From the NCBI RefSeq assembly GCF_000161835.1, contig NZ_GG697169.2:1296418-1360417 (forward strand): a stretch of DNA of 64,000 bases. Reading direction: 5' to 3'. The translations under genes were made by a program, and so were the position numbers. This stretch comes from Thalassobium sp. R2A62 (GTDB lineage: Bacteria; Pseudomonadota; Alphaproteobacteria; Rhodobacterales; Rhodobacteraceae). Positions 37,712-47,934 of this stretch are shown in pieces. Each line of letters opens with the position of its first letter. The first letter of the stretch is position 1. Below the pieces are notes generated by a model. That model was given only the letters and a program-made list of their open reading frames with translations. It was not told the DNA's origin and made no database searches.

Positions 37712-39220
37712 TTATTCGCCGCGCGGAAAACGCTGGCTGTCTTCAAGTGTGTCTAGGTTCATATGATTTCGCATGTAGCGTTCAGATGCTTTTTGAAGCG
37801 GCTGATAGTCCCATGGATAGTAGCTGCCATTGCGCAGTGCCTCGTAGACAACCCAGCGGCGAGCTTGGCTCTCGCGGACCTGCGCATCAAAGACATCCAG
37901 ATCCCAACGGGCCTCTGATTTTGCACGCAATTGGTCACGGGTGCCTTGATGTGCCGCGACCTCGGCGAGGTTCGTGGTCTCATTGGGGTCCGCATCCAGA
38001 TTATAGAGCTGGTCATCATCCAACGCGCAGCGGGTGTATTTCCATTTGCCGTACCGCAGGCACACCAGCGGCGCATAAGACGCCTCGGCCGCGTATTCCA
38101 TTGCCACGGGGGTGTCGCGTGTGCCGCCTTGCCCCAATGGCTTGAGGCTCTCGCCTTGGGTCCACGGCATGACCTCGTCCATCGACACGCCCGCCAGATC
38201 ACACAGTGTCGGCGAAACATCGATGTTAGACACCGGCGTCTCGACCAAACCCGGTTCCATGTCCGGCGAGCAGATCATCATCGGCACCCGCGCCGAGCCT
38301 TCGTAAAAGGACATCTTGAACCACAACCCGCGGTCCCCCAGCATATCCCCATGATCAGATACGAATAGGATCATAGCCTCTTGGCGGGTCGCCTCGAGCG
38401 CTTCGATCACCTCACCGATCTTGTCATCCAAATACGAGATATTCGCAAAATAGGCTTGCCGCGCACGGCGCACCTGCTCGTCAGAAATCGTATAGTTGTC
38501 ACGGTCATTCGCATCCAAAATTCGTTTGGAATGATCGTCTTGTTCATCATATGGGATCGCTGGAACTTGGGGCAGCAAATGCTCGCAATCATTGTACAAA
38601 TCCCAATACTTCTTGCGTGCAACATAGGGATCGTGCGGATGGGTGAAGCTGGCGGTCAGGCACCAAGGCCGCGCATCGTTACCACGTGACAGATCATAGA
38701 TTTTCCGCGTCGCGTGATAGGCGACCTCGTCATCATATTCCATCTGGTTGGAAATCTCGGCGATGCCCGCACCCGTGACGGAACCCATGTTGTGATACCA
38801 CCACTCGATCCGCTCGCCCGGCTTACGGTAATCTGGCGTCCACCCGAAATCAGCGGGGTAAATATCGGTCGTCATCCGCTCTTCGAAACCATGCATCTGG
38901 TCCGGCCCTACAAAATGCATTTTACCCGACAAACACGTTTGATACCCCGCACGGCGCAGGTGATGCGCATAGGTCGGAATGTCTGACGCAAACTCAGCCG
39001 CGTTGTCATAGACCCGCGTCACGCTGGGCAGTTGACCTGACATGAACGACGCCCGTCCTGGCGCGCACAATGGCGACGCGGTATAGCAGTTCTTGAAACG
39101 AGTTGACCGCGCGGCCAGATTTTTCAGATTGGGCGCATGCAACCAATCTGCCGGCCCGTCGGGGAACAATGTTCCATTCAACTGGTCGACCATAAAAATC
39201 AGGATGTTGGGTTGGCTCAT
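37712..39220 (-). CDS. betC: Choline-sulfatase
   Basis: BetC hydrolyses choline-O-sulfate to choline and sulfate, feeding the betB/betA steps. The 502-residue type I sulfatase has the formylglycine signature [11 protein letters not shown] (Cys52, converted by a sulfatase-modifying enzyme), the N-terminal metal ligand in [15 protein letters not shown], and [26 protein letters not shown] in the middle. It carries no signal peptide, so it is cytoplasmic. Its start overlaps the betI stop as ATGA. Formylglycine-generating enzyme is not encoded here. Confidence 0.92.
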   Translation of the reverse strand: MSQPNILIFMVDQLNGTLFPDGPADWLHAPNLKNLAARSTRFKNCYTASPLCAPGRASFMSGQLPSVTRVYDNAAEFASDIPTYAHHLRRAGYQTCLSGKMHFVGPDQMHGFEERMTTDIYPADFGWTPDYRKPGERIEWWYHNMGSVTGAGIAEISNQMEYDDEVAYHATRKIYDLSRGNDARPWCLTASFTHPHDPYVARKKYWDLYNDCEHLLPQVPAIPYDEQDDHSKRILDANDRDNYTISDEQVRRARQAYFANISYLDDKIGEVIEALEATRQEAMILFVSDHGDMLGDRGLWFKMSFYEGSARVPMMICSPDMEPGLVETPVSNIDVSPTLCDLAGVSMDEVMPWTQGESLKPLGQGGTRDTPVAMEYAAEASYAPLVCLRYGKWKYTRCALDDDQLYNLDADPNETTNLAEVAAHQGTRDQLRAKSEARWDLDVFDAQVRESQARRWVVYEALRNGSYYPWDYQPLQKASERYMRNHMNLDTLEDSQRFPRGE

Positions 39221-39804
39221 TGCATCGCCTCGATAGCTAAAGCCAGATCAAGCGCGGCCAACATACGGTCCGCTTCGGCATCGGCATCGGCGGGCAAATC
39301 ACCAGCGACAAGCCGCAAGTAACGCCCATCAATCATCGCCGATATCGCGTTTGCCACATCCTCGGCACGCAGCCCCAAACGCGGTCGCAAAACATAGATG
39401 AGATTGGACCGAAGGCGAGATTGATAGACCCGCAACAAACGCGTCGCCTCGTCACTGGTTTGGGCCAAACCGTAGAATGTCATCCACGCGCGGATCACGG
39501 GACGGCTGAATTGCTCACTGTCAAAACTGGTGCGAATGATTGCGCGGGCACGACCCAATGGTGTTGTCTCGACCTCAAGCGCCTGCTGAACCTCTTGACC
39601 GTAGGCACGCAAAATATGACGCATCGCTGCCAGAAAAATTTGATCTTTGCCGCCAAAATAGTGATGCGCCAAACCAGACGACATACCTGCCCGTTCGGCG
39701 ATCTTGCGCACGGTCACATCCAGCGATCCGACCTCGCCCACTTCGGCAATTGTCGCACGCACCAACGCATCACGGCGTATCGGTTCCATCCCTAGTTTTG
39801 GCAT
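39217..39804 (-). CDS. betI: TetR-family repressor of the choline operon
   Basis: The 195-residue protein is a BetI-type TetR repressor. The helix-turn-helix lies around residues 28-50 (VRKIAERAGMSSGLAHHYFGGKD), and the C-terminal ligand domain has RAIIRTSFDSEQFSRPVIRAWMTF, characteristic of BetI. In other bacteria BetI binds its own promoter and is released by choline. Two tandem palindromic operators lie 30-72 nt upstream of its start. It is the first gene of betICBA. Confidence 0.93.
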   Translation of the reverse strand: MPKLGMEPIRRDALVRATIAEVGEVGSLDVTVRKIAERAGMSSGLAHHYFGGKDQIFLAAMRHILRAYGQEVQQALEVETTPLGRARAIIRTSFDSEQFSRPVIRAWMTFYGLAQTSDEATRLLRVYQSRLRSNLIYVLRPRLGLRAEDVANAISAMIDGRYLRLVAGDLPADADAEADRMLAALDLALAIEAMQ

Positions 39805-39833
39805 CTAGCTCCCTCGAACACCCCAACGGAGTT

Positions 39834-39876
39834 ATTGATCCGCCGATCAATAAAGATGATTGACCCACGGATCAAT
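39834..39876. promoter_or_regulatory. Two tandem BetI operators between betI and the LRR lipoprotein gene
   Basis: ATTGATCCGCCGATCAAT (39834-39851) is a perfect 18-bp palindrome with 7-nt half-sites around CGCC, and ATTGACCCACGGATCAAT (39859-39876) is a second copy with one mismatch. Their centres are 25 bp apart. Location upstream of betI and TetR-like palindrome geometry make them BetI operators. They may also affect the divergent lipoprotein gene at 39941. Confidence 0.75.
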
Positions 39877-39940
39877 AAAAATAATCTTGGACAAATCTTG
39901 TCTTTCGGCCCGCCGTCGCGCACCAATTTGAGTGGTAATA

Positions 39941-40651
39941 GTGAGGTGCGTTACGCGGTTGTCTGTCTTGTTTCTGATTTTTGCGGGTTTTCTGGTTTCT
40001 GCCTGCGTCCATGATTCGACCCCCAAACGCCCCAGTGGCATGGAAAAGGTCCAGTCCTGCATTGAGACGCGCTGCTCTCAGTTAAACCTCGATGGCCTGT
40101 CTCTTGCCGACTATGGCGTGCTCAATGACATGGATCATCTGCGCGTTCTTATGATCAGCCTCACAGACTTTGCCGATCTCACGAACATCTCGAACCTGAC
40201 AGAATTGACCGAACTGCATATCGGCGCGACGTCCGTGACAGACCTATCCGGTCTGGCAAACCACCCCAAATTGACAGTGCTTCATGCCCAAGACCTCGAT
40301 GCAACGGACTACCAAATCATTGGCACTTTGACCTCGTTGAATGAAATCGCTGTTGGTAAATCAGGCCTCTCAGACATTTCGTTTGCCCGTTCGCTCAAAA
40401 ACTTGACGTCGCTGAGCGTCCATCACTCGGAAGTCGCTAACTTAGAACCATTGCGAAATCACCCAAGTCTCCAGGTCCTTGAGATCAGCGGGACCAAGGT
40501 CGAAACACTGACCCCTGTGATGTCCATTCGGTCGCTCAAGCATTTGTCCATCCAAGAGCCCGGCCATTCAGATCAAATGAACCAACAGATCAAGCAGCTA
40601 CGCGATCGGGATGTGTTTGTTCTGGATCAGATCGCGATCCTCGTTTGCTAG
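39941..40651 (+). CDS. Leucine-rich-repeat lipoprotein
   Basis: The protein of about 236 residues has a signal peptide with lipobox (LVSACV, Cys about 22), then about six leucine-rich repeats of about 22 residues in the internalin style, e.g. LRVLMISLTDFADLTNISN and LTELHIGATSVTDLSGLAN, ending in a short cap (DQIAILVC). LRR domains bind proteins or other ligands, so it is a surface lipoprotein. The start is uncertain (GTG 39932, GTG 39941 or TTG 39959). It is divergent from betI across the tandem operators and convergent to the EamA gene with a CTAG overlap. Confidence 0.8.
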   Translation: MRCVTRLSVLFLIFAGFLVSACVHDSTPKRPSGMEKVQSCIETRCSQLNLDGLSLADYGVLNDMDHLRVLMISLTDFADLTNISNLTELTELHIGATSVTDLSGLANHPKLTVLHAQDLDATDYQIIGTLTSLNEIAVGKSGLSDISFARSLKNLTSLSVHHSEVANLEPLRNHPSLQVLEISGTKVETLTPVMSIRSLKHLSIQEPGHSDQMNQQIKQLRDRDVFVLDQIAILVC

Positions 40652-41550
40652 GCTTTGGCTGCGCGGTCTTCTGCGGTGGCCTGTCTGCGCGCCACGGCTT
40701 CTCGCCACGCGATGAAACAAACCGCTGACAGGATCAGCGCGCCACCCAATACGACATAGGCATCCACCCCTTCACCAAAGACAAGCGCGCCCAGCGCGGT
40801 CGCCCAAACGAGCTGAAGAAACGTCACCGGCTGGGTCACGGTGACAGGTGCTGCCTCGAACGCTCGGGTCATGGTATAGTGCCCCGTGGTGGCCAAAACC
40901 GCGACAAGGAACAACCAAGCCAAATCAATGCCACTCACCGGAACCCAAACGGCCCACGCGAATGGGGCCAGCCCAATCGTCACGGTGATCGACAACATCC
41001 CAACGACGACGATAGGTGAAACCTCGGACGACATAATCTTGGCAATCAAATAGCCCGCCGCAAACATCACAGCGACCAACAGCATTGCCAAATGTCCGCT
41101 GTTTAGCTCTCGCAAACCCGGACGCAGAATGATCAGCGCGCCCAACAAAGCCACAACAATCGCTACGATCCGGCGGGGGCGCAGGCGCTCACCCAAAAAC
41201 AGCGCCGCCGCCAGCGTGACATAGACGGGGGACAGGTAATTCATAGCCGTGACTTCGGCGATTGGGATTTGCGTCATCGCGTAGAACCACAAGATCACCG
41301 CGGCTGTATGCACGACCCCGCGGATACCAAAGAGCCTGAGCTGCCGCGAGCTGAGCCCCGCATCCCACATTGGTCGGATCATCGGGATCACAAAAACCAA
41401 ACCCAATACGTAGCGCAGGAATGCAGATTGAGCGGCTGGGATATCATCGCCCAGATGTTTGACAACGGCCGTGACGCCAACAAACAGCAATCCTGTGAGC
41501 ATCATCCAGATGATGCCAGCGATAGGTCTGTTTGGGCTGGTTTGTGTCAT
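40648..41550 (-). CDS. DMT-superfamily transporter (EamA domains)
   Basis: A 300-residue inner-membrane protein with about ten hydrophobic helices organised as two EamA repeats; FLRYVLGLVFVIPMIRPMW and GALIILRPGLRELNSG are typical of the family. EamA proteins export amino acids or other metabolites, but this one's substrate is unknown. It converges with the LRR lipoprotein gene in a 4-nt CTAG stop overlap. A second EamA gene at 46102-47002 is frameshifted, so this is the intact paralogue in the window. Confidence 0.86.
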   Translation of the reverse strand: MTQTSPNRPIAGIIWMMLTGLLFVGVTAVVKHLGDDIPAAQSAFLRYVLGLVFVIPMIRPMWDAGLSSRQLRLFGIRGVVHTAAVILWFYAMTQIPIAEVTAMNYLSPVYVTLAAALFLGERLRPRRIVAIVVALLGALIILRPGLRELNSGHLAMLLVAVMFAAGYLIAKIMSSEVSPIVVVGMLSITVTIGLAPFAWAVWVPVSGIDLAWLFLVAVLATTGHYTMTRAFEAAPVTVTQPVTFLQLVWATALGALVFGEGVDAYVVLGGALILSAVCFIAWREAVARRQATAEDRAAKA

Positions 41551-41599
41551 CCGTTATGGGTGACAGAGCGCGCGCCTGTTCACAAGCGCGCGCGCCGCT

Positions 41600-42340
41600 T
41601 TAGAGCTGCGACATAACCTCGTCAGAGGCTTCGAAATTCGTGGTGACAGTCTGGATGTCATCATCGTCCTCAAGCGCATCGACCAGCTTCATCAGCTTTT
41701 GCATGCCTTCGAGGTCCAGCTCGGTCGTGGTGGTTGGACGCCATACCAATTTGGTAGAATCCGATTCACCCAGCTCTTGCTCTAGCGCAGTCGACACATC
41801 GTTGAGGTCCGTATCAGCACACCAGACAACGTGGCCGTCTTCGCCGCTTTCGACATCTTCTGCGCCAGCTTCTATGGCGGCCATCATCACCGTATCATCG
41901 TCGCCCACCGCAGCAGGATAGCTCACAGTGCCTTTGCGTTCGAACATGAAACCGACGCTGCCAGTCTCGCCCAAGTTGCCACCGTTCTTGGTAAAGGTAG
42001 ACCGGACTGTCGATGCCGTACGATTGCGGTTGTCGGTCATCGCCTCAACGATCACAGCAACGCCGCTTGGGCCGTAGCCCTCGTAACGGATCTCATCATA
42101 GTTGTCGCCTTCGCCCGCTTGCGATTTCTTAATCGCGCGGTCGATCACATCCTTAGGCACCGATTGGCTCTTGGCCTCTTTGACAGCCATCCGCAAACGC
42201 GGGTTGTTGTCGGGATCGGGGTCGCCCATTTTTGCAGCCACGGTGATTTCTTTGGCAAGCTTGGAAAACAGTTTCGAACGCAGTTTGTCCTGACGTCCCT
42301 TGCGGTGCTGAATATTTGCCCATTTTGAGTGGCCAGCCAT
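41600..42340 (-). CDS. yebC: YebC/PmpR-family protein
   Basis: The 246-residue protein is a YebC/PmpR family member, first described as a DNA-binding regulator and more recently linked to ribosomes and polyproline translation. The hallmarks are the opening [45 protein letters not shown] and the acidic tail [20 protein letters not shown]. Start 42340 is the family start; a longer frame to 42370 is less likely. Alone on its strand, divergent from the SLC13 permease. Confidence 0.9.
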   Translation of the reverse strand: MAGHSKWANIQHRKGRQDKLRSKLFSKLAKEITVAAKMGDPDPDNNPRLRMAVKEAKSQSVPKDVIDRAIKKSQAGEGDNYDEIRYEGYGPSGVAVIVEAMTDNRNRTASTVRSTFTKNGGNLGETGSVGFMFERKGTVSYPAAVGDDDTVMMAAIEAGAEDVESGEDGHVVWCADTDLNDVSTALEQELGESDSTKLVWRPTTTTELDLEGMQKLMKLVDALEDDDDIQTVTTNFEASDEVMSQL

Positions 42341-42484
42341 GGGTCTCTCCATTCGATAATACGTGTTCAAAGGCGTCTATACGTCACGCACCCGCAGTGG
42401 GGCAATGGGATCACGCATCTTTTCGCCGCAGATGACGCAGGTTTCCCCCGTGACGCGCAACCGGATGCGCGGTACATCAGGCAC

Positions 42485-44266
42485 ATGACCACTGATCAAA
42501 TCATTCTCTTCGCCCTCTTCGGAGCTGTCTTTGCCCTCTTGCTATGGGGGCGGTTCCGGTATGACATCGTGGCGTTTAGCGCACTGATGATCGGTGTTGT
42601 TCTGGGAGTGGTTCCATCCAAGGACGCGTTTTCCGGCTTTGGGCACCCTGCAACGCTTGTTGTGGCGCTGGTGTTGATTGTCTCAGCGGGCCTTGTTCGT
42701 TCGGGCGCTGTGTTCCTGATCACTCGCACCTTGGTCGACAGTTCGCGAAATCTAGGTGGACATATCGCATTGATGGGCGGCATTGGTGGGGTTCTCTCGG
42801 CCTTTATGAACAATGTCGCAGCCCTCGCCCTGCTGATGCCTGTCGACATTCAAACCGCCCGCAAGGCTGGCCGCGCACCCGGTTTTTCCCTGATGCCCCT
42901 TAGCTTTGCGAGCATCCTCGGGGGGATGGTGACACTGATCGGCACACCACCCAACATCATCATTGCCAGTATCCGCGAGGAAACACTGGGCGAGCCGTTC
43001 CGCATGTTTGACTTTGCCCCTGTTGGCGGTGTCACGGCGATTGCCGGTCTGATCTTTGTGGCCCTCGTTGGCTGGCGTCTGATCCCGCAAAAAACCGGTG
43101 AAAGCCAGTCGGGTGATCCGATGGACGACTATGCCGAGTATATTGCAGAGCTGACAGTGCCCGACGGATCGAAACTGATTGGCCAGCGTATCCGTGAATT
43201 GCATGCGGTCGCAGATAAAAATGACGTCGCGATCCTAGGGCTGATCCGCGATGGTAAACGTCGCTACGGCACGGCCATGAACTCGGCCCTACGTGCAGGC
43301 GACGCTATGGTGCTAGAGGCGACCCCTGATGCTTTGGACGAATTTCGCACGGCACTGTCCTTGGGATTTGCCGATGAAAAGCGCGAAGGCCGGCTGCGCG
43401 CTGACGGTGACGGCGTGGCTGTTATCGAAGTCGTGGTCACCGACCAAAGCCGCATCAACGGCAAGAACGCGCAATCCATCGGGCTTGCGTGGCGGCAACG
43501 TTCCGTCCTCATGGGCATCTCGCGCCAAGGCCGCAAAATCAAATCGCAGGTCCGCAAGGAAATCGTTCAAACCGGCGATATCCTGCTCTTGCTGGTCCCA
43601 AGCGATAACGCGGCCGATGTGACAGAATGGCTGGGCTGTTTGCCGCTCGCGGATCGGGGTTTGCAGGTCACCGACGACAAAAAGGTCTGGTTGGCGATTG
43701 CCCTGTTTGGGGGCGCCGTTCTGCTCGCCAGCTTTGGCTTGCTTTACCTTCCTGTCGCATTGGGTCTTGTTGTCGTCGCCTATGTGCTGACGAAAATCGT
43801 GCCGCTGTCTGAGCTCTACACACATATCGAATGGCCCGTTGTCGTTCTGTTGGGGTCAATGATCCCGCTGGGCGCCGCTCTCGAGACTTCAGGTGGCACC
43901 GAACTGATTGCAGACGCGCTGGTCGGTCTGACCAAAGGTATGGCGCCATGGATGATCCTGACCGTTCTGATGGTCGCCACCATGAGCCTGTCAGATGTTC
44001 TAAACAACACAGCAACCACCATCGTCGCAGCCCCCGTTGGCATCCAGATGGCACAGTCGATGGGTGTGTCCCCTGACCCGTTTCTGATGGCTGTCGCAGT
44101 TGCCGCCTCTAGCGCGTTCCTGACGCCAATTGGGCACAAGAACAACATGCTGATCCTAGGGCCGGGTGGCTATTCGTTTGGTGATTATTGGCGCATGGGT
44201 CTGCCGCTCGAGATCCTTGTCGTGGCCGTGTCGATCCCTGCAATCTTGGTGTTCTGGCCACTTTAA
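42485..44266 (+). CDS. SLC13-family permease with RCK domains
   Basis: A 593-residue permease with about 11 hydrophobic segments. The N-terminal half has the ArsB/NhaD-like ILGGMVTLIGTPPNIIIASIREETLG motif; residues about 215-380 form two cytoplasmic TrkA-C-type RCK domains (LTVPDGSKLIGQRIREL and AVIEVVVTDQSRINGKNA), and the C-terminal half has SDVLNNTATTIVAAPVGI and PIGHKNNMLILGPGG. Such proteins are usually anion (sulfate, di- or tricarboxylate) transporters. The ATG at 42485 gives the transmembrane start. Its stop overlaps the convergent paralogue by TTAA. Confidence 0.83.
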   Translation: MTTDQIILFALFGAVFALLLWGRFRYDIVAFSALMIGVVLGVVPSKDAFSGFGHPATLVVALVLIVSAGLVRSGAVFLITRTLVDSSRNLGGHIALMGGIGGVLSAFMNNVAALALLMPVDIQTARKAGRAPGFSLMPLSFASILGGMVTLIGTPPNIIIASIREETLGEPFRMFDFAPVGGVTAIAGLIFVALVGWRLIPQKTGESQSGDPMDDYAEYIAELTVPDGSKLIGQRIRELHAVADKNDVAILGLIRDGKRRYGTAMNSALRAGDAMVLEATPDALDEFRTALSLGFADEKREGRLRADGDGVAVIEVVVTDQSRINGKNAQSIGLAWRQRSVLMGISRQGRKIKSQVRKEIVQTGDILLLLVPSDNAADVTEWLGCLPLADRGLQVTDDKKVWLAIALFGGAVLLASFGLLYLPVALGLVVVAYVLTKIVPLSELYTHIEWPVVVLLGSMIPLGAALETSGGTELIADALVGLTKGMAPWMILTVLMVATMSLSDVLNNTATTIVAAPVGIQMAQSMGVSPDPFLMAVAVAASSAFLTPIGHKNNMLILGPGGYSFGDYWRMGLPLEILVVAVSIPAILVFWPL

Positions 44267-46044
44267 AGCGCCCAGATCATTGGGATCACAGCGGATGCCA
44301 GCAATCCCATGCTCAGGTTCAGCGGTATTCCGACGCGCATAAAGTCAGTGAACCGGTAACCGCCGGGACCGTAGACCAACATGTTTGTCTGGTACCCGAT
44401 TGGTGTGGCAAAGCTGGCCGATGCAGCAACCATAACGGCCACGACCAAGGCCCGTGGATCAAGCCCCAACGCAGTGGCCAAACCAATCGCAATCGGCGTG
44501 ACAACAACGGCAACAGCGTTATTTGACACCAGCTCGGTCAACACGCTGGTCAGCAGGTAGATCGCCCAAATGATAAAGAATGGCGGCAATCCAGCCAAAT
44601 ACGGCGCGACCGCCTCAACAATCAAACTGACAGCGCCAGATGCCTGTAGCGCGGCCCCAATTGCCAACATCGAAAAGATAAGAGCCAGCAATCGCCCATC
44701 GACAAAGGAAAATGCTTCTTCGGCGTCGATACAGCGGGTCACAAGGACAAAGGCGACCGACAAAATCGCCAGCAAGAAAATCGGAGCTACCCCAAACGCC
44801 GCAAGCCCAACAATGGCAATCAGCGCCAAGATGGCCAATGGCGCGTGGGTCCGCCGATAGGCCCGCGCGGACGGTTTGCTGATGTCCACCAAATCCATTT
44901 CATTCGCGAGGCGCTGAATGTCTTCGGGCGCCCCTTCGATCAACAACGTGTCCCCAACCCGAACAACCAGATCGTCCAACTGCCGACCAATGTTTTGATC
45001 ACGACGGTGGACCGCCAAAGTGTACACACCAAAACGACGGCGCAGTCGCAATGACCCTAGGCTCCGCCCAACCATCCGGCATCCCGGTGTGATCAGAACC
45101 TCAACCGTCGACGTCTCAACTGACGACACCTGATCCACCCGTTTCAGGCTTTTGTTGCGCTGCAACGACAACAGTTCCGTCATCTCGGTCCGCAGCACGA
45201 CGCGGTCACCGAGTTGCAAAACGACATCCGCCAGATTGCGCCGCAATGACGCGTCTCCACGCACCACGTCGACCAAACGAACCCCTTCGCGCTTGAACAA
45301 TTGGACGCCTGTGACCTCTCGACCAATCAGGTTGCTTTCGGGCGGGATCACAGCCTCGCTAAAGAACCGCATCTTGCTGCGATCGCTCAACAGGTTTGCC
45401 ATGCTATCGCGGTCCGGCAACAACAACGGCCCGATAAACCGCAGATAGATCATACCCCAAATCACGAGGACGATGCCCAAAGGTGTGACTTCGAAAATGC
45501 TAAACGGGGCCAGTCCCTCGGCCCGCGCGACACCATCAACCAACAGGTTTGTCGAGGTTCCGATCAATGTCAGTGTGCCGCCCAAGATCGCGGCGTAACT
45601 CAACGGTATCAGCAGCTTTGATGCGGAAATGCCCAGCTTAGCAGCCAATTGAACAAAGACCGGGATCATCACGACGACGACGGGCGTGTTCGACACAATG
45701 GCACTGGCAAAAATGACAAACGCCATCAGGGCGCCTATGGCCAGAACGGGGTTTGTCTCTGCATTGCGCTCGGCCAGCTTGGTCAGGCTGTCTAGCGATC
45801 CAGTGCGGACCAACGCGCCCATGACAATGAACATCGCGCCAATCGTCCAAGGCGCGGGGTTCGACAAGACCGCTAGCGCACTGTCGTAGGGCAACACGCC
45901 CAGAACCAGCATCGTTGCAGCACCGGCAATTGCGATGACTTCGGGTGTGAACGTTTCGCGAATAAACAGCACAAACATGCCTGCCACCACACAAAGGGTG
46001 GCAATCGCTATGCCAGTCTCACCCAATTGGAAATACTCTAACAT
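44263..46044 (-). CDS. SLC13-family permease with RCK domains (second copy)
   Basis: A second 593-residue SLC13-type permease, same length and architecture as the convergent neighbour but with divergent sequence. It has ILGGTLTLIGTSTNLLVDGVARAEGL in the N-terminal half, two RCK domains around residues 210-370 (ESNLIGREVTGVQLF and EVLITPGCRMVGRSLGSLRL), and SNNAVAVVVTPIAIGLA and PIGYQTNMLVYGPGGYRF at the C-terminus. It is convergent to 42485-44266 with stop codons overlapping. Anion substrate unknown. Confidence 0.84.
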   Translation of the reverse strand: MLEYFQLGETGIAIATLCVVAGMFVLFIRETFTPEVIAIAGAATMLVLGVLPYDSALAVLSNPAPWTIGAMFIVMGALVRTGSLDSLTKLAERNAETNPVLAIGALMAFVIFASAIVSNTPVVVVMIPVFVQLAAKLGISASKLLIPLSYAAILGGTLTLIGTSTNLLVDGVARAEGLAPFSIFEVTPLGIVLVIWGMIYLRFIGPLLLPDRDSMANLLSDRSKMRFFSEAVIPPESNLIGREVTGVQLFKREGVRLVDVVRGDASLRRNLADVVLQLGDRVVLRTEMTELLSLQRNKSLKRVDQVSSVETSTVEVLITPGCRMVGRSLGSLRLRRRFGVYTLAVHRRDQNIGRQLDDLVVRVGDTLLIEGAPEDIQRLANEMDLVDISKPSARAYRRTHAPLAILALIAIVGLAAFGVAPIFLLAILSVAFVLVTRCIDAEEAFSFVDGRLLALIFSMLAIGAALQASGAVSLIVEAVAPYLAGLPPFFIIWAIYLLTSVLTELVSNNAVAVVVTPIAIGLATALGLDPRALVVAVMVAASASFATPIGYQTNMLVYGPGGYRFTDFMRVGIPLNLSMGLLASAVIPMIWAL

Positions 46045-46101
46045 GCCGCTCGCCCGTTTGGTGGGTTGATTATTGAGACCAGTTTCGCCCGCACGCGCGG
46101 A

Positions 46102-47002
46102 TCAAACAAGGGGTGCTTTGCGTCTCTTGCGTGGTTCGACCAATGCCAGCCCGATAAACATGAACACCAGCGCGACCCAGACCCATCCTGAATACCGCTC
46201 GTCCAGCATAAGCATGGACCAGACAACACCAAATCCGGTGACCAGATAGGCGACCTGCGACGCAAAGACGGCCCCTGCCCGACCTATCAACCAGTCATAG
46301 GTCGTGTAGACGACAGCGTGGATCACCGATGACAACACCAACGCCCCTTGGACTGAACCATACGGCGGCAATGGCGACACCCATTGGCCGCTCAACACCG
46401 CCAAAAGAATCGCGATCAGCAGACCCACCGCTGATGCGCCAAACATCACCTCAACCGGAGACAAACCAAAAGTGCCCCATTTTGCAACCACGTTTCCCTC
46501 GACCCCATAAAAGAAGGGCGCGACCAGCGCCAAAGGCAGTACCGCAATCATGACCGCTTGGGGCAGGCTCGCGTCCGGTGCGGCCAATATCACGACCCCC
46601 ATCATACCCACGCAGAGCCCCAGAAACCGCGACGCTGAAAACCGTTCATTCCCAAGGGGCCAGGGCAATGGGAAAGGCGAACATCGGCACGCTGGCAATC
46701 ACAATAGACATGACACCCCCGGGCAAAGAGTAGGCGGCGGTAAAGCTCGTTGTGTTCGGGATAATCGTACCGATGACCCCAATAACCGTGCAAAACCGCA
46801 ATTGAACCGACGAAAACCGCCGCAACTGGCCCATCGCGGCCAGATATCCACACATTAAAACAGCACCGATAAATAGCTGCCAGACGATCAGACCTAGCGG
46901 ACCTGCTCCATCACGAACGGCTATTTTTGTAAGCGGTTGGGTCAAACCCCAAGCGGCGCCCAGCACAATCAACAGCGCGACGAGCCCATAGCGTTGGATC
47001 AT
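46102..47002 (-). pseudogene. EamA-type DMT transporter with a frameshift
   Basis: The first 118 residues (47002 to about 46655) read as an EamA protein and then shift frame and stop at TGA (46646-46648). The next frame, from about 46660 to 46102, continues the same protein (LGNERFSASRFLGLCVGMM onward, about 190 residues). Deleting one C from the CCCC run at 46655-46658 joins VPMFAFPIALA to LGNERFS and restores a protein of about 300 residues. It is thus either a recent single-base loss of function or a sequencing error in a homopolymer. The start overlaps the YmdB-like gene as ATGA. Confidence 0.7.
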
Positions 47003-47811
47003 GGGGTCGCTTGGCTCAACCGTCCACCATCGCGGATCATTTCCACACGGACCGCCTTGCCTGTTCTGTCGTCAGTCTCGACATAGAGACCACTGAGCGT
47101 CGCCTCACCTGCCGCAGGTTGAAAACGCCCCTTGCTCATTCCTGTGATGAACCTGCGCAGAGGTTCGTCTTTTTCCATGCCAATGACGGAATTATAATCG
47201 CCACACATGCCCGCGTCAGATTGGAACGCCGTGCCACCTGGTAGAATTTGTGCATCAGCCGTCGGCACGTGGGTGTGGGTGCCCACAACAACGCTGGCAC
47301 GTCCATCACAATAGTGACCCATTCCCATTTTCTCGGACGTCGCTTCGCAATGCACATCCACCAAAATTGCCTGAGCCATGCCCCCCAACGGGTGCTGGCG
47401 CAGAACTGTATCAACAGCAGAAAACGGGTCATCAAAGGCACGTTTCATGAAAACCTGACCCAAGACTTGGGTCACCAGAACCTTGCGACCACCCGAGGCC
47501 GTGAACAACCGCGCCCCTTTGCCAGGCGCGACCTTGGAAAAGTTCAAAGGCCGCAGAATGCGCGGCTCTTGTTCGATGAATTGCAACATGTCGCGCTGAT
47601 CAAATGCATGATCCCCCAGCGTCAAACAGTCGGCACCAGCCTCTAGCAACGATTTGGCATGTGCTGCGTTCAGCCCCATGCCGCTGGTCGCATTCTCGCC
47701 ATTCACGACAACAAAATCGAGCTTCCACGCCTCGCGCAAACGCGGCAAACGTTCGATCACCGCAGTTCGGCCAGCGCGGCCCATTACATCGCCAATAAAC
47801 AAAATCTTCAT
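46999..47811 (-). CDS. YmdB-like metallophosphoesterase (TIGR00282 family)
   Basis: The 270-residue protein has the calcineurin-like phosphoesterase motifs IGDVMGRAGR (GDxxG), VNGENATSGMG (GEN), GDHAFDQRD, and GTHTHVPTADA (H-x-H), matching YmdB, which in Bacillus hydrolyses 2',3'-cyclic nucleotides and affects biofilm and translation signals. It is cytoplasmic. The start at 47811 (MKILFIGDV) fits the family. It overlaps the frameshifted transporter by 4 nt and is divergent from the DUF2946-like gene. Confidence 0.87.
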   Translation of the reverse strand: MKILFIGDVMGRAGRTAVIERLPRLREAWKLDFVVVNGENATSGMGLNAAHAKSLLEAGADCLTLGDHAFDQRDMLQFIEQEPRILRPLNFSKVAPGKGARLFTASGGRKVLVTQVLGQVFMKRAFDDPFSAVDTVLRQHPLGGMAQAILVDVHCEATSEKMGMGHYCDGRASVVVGTHTHVPTADAQILPGGTAFQSDAGMCGDYNSVIGMEKDEPLRRFITGMSKGRFQPAAGEATLSGLYVETDDRTGKAVRVEMIRDGGRLSQATP

Positions 47812-47934
47812 GCCCATTCGCCTATGCCCCAAATGCCCCCCGCGCAAGCCCCCACGCGCCACCCGCTTGCGGCAATTCGCGCGGTTTCTAAGTTTCGACT
47901 TTTCCTCGGGGCTGTTCTGCCCCACATACACATA

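Noticed and set aside
39834-39851. Possible FNR/CRP-type box TTGAT-N-ATCAA in the betI promoter
   Set aside because: The spacer is 6 nt, not the 4 nt of FNR sites, and the tandem 18-bp palindrome fits BetI operators better.
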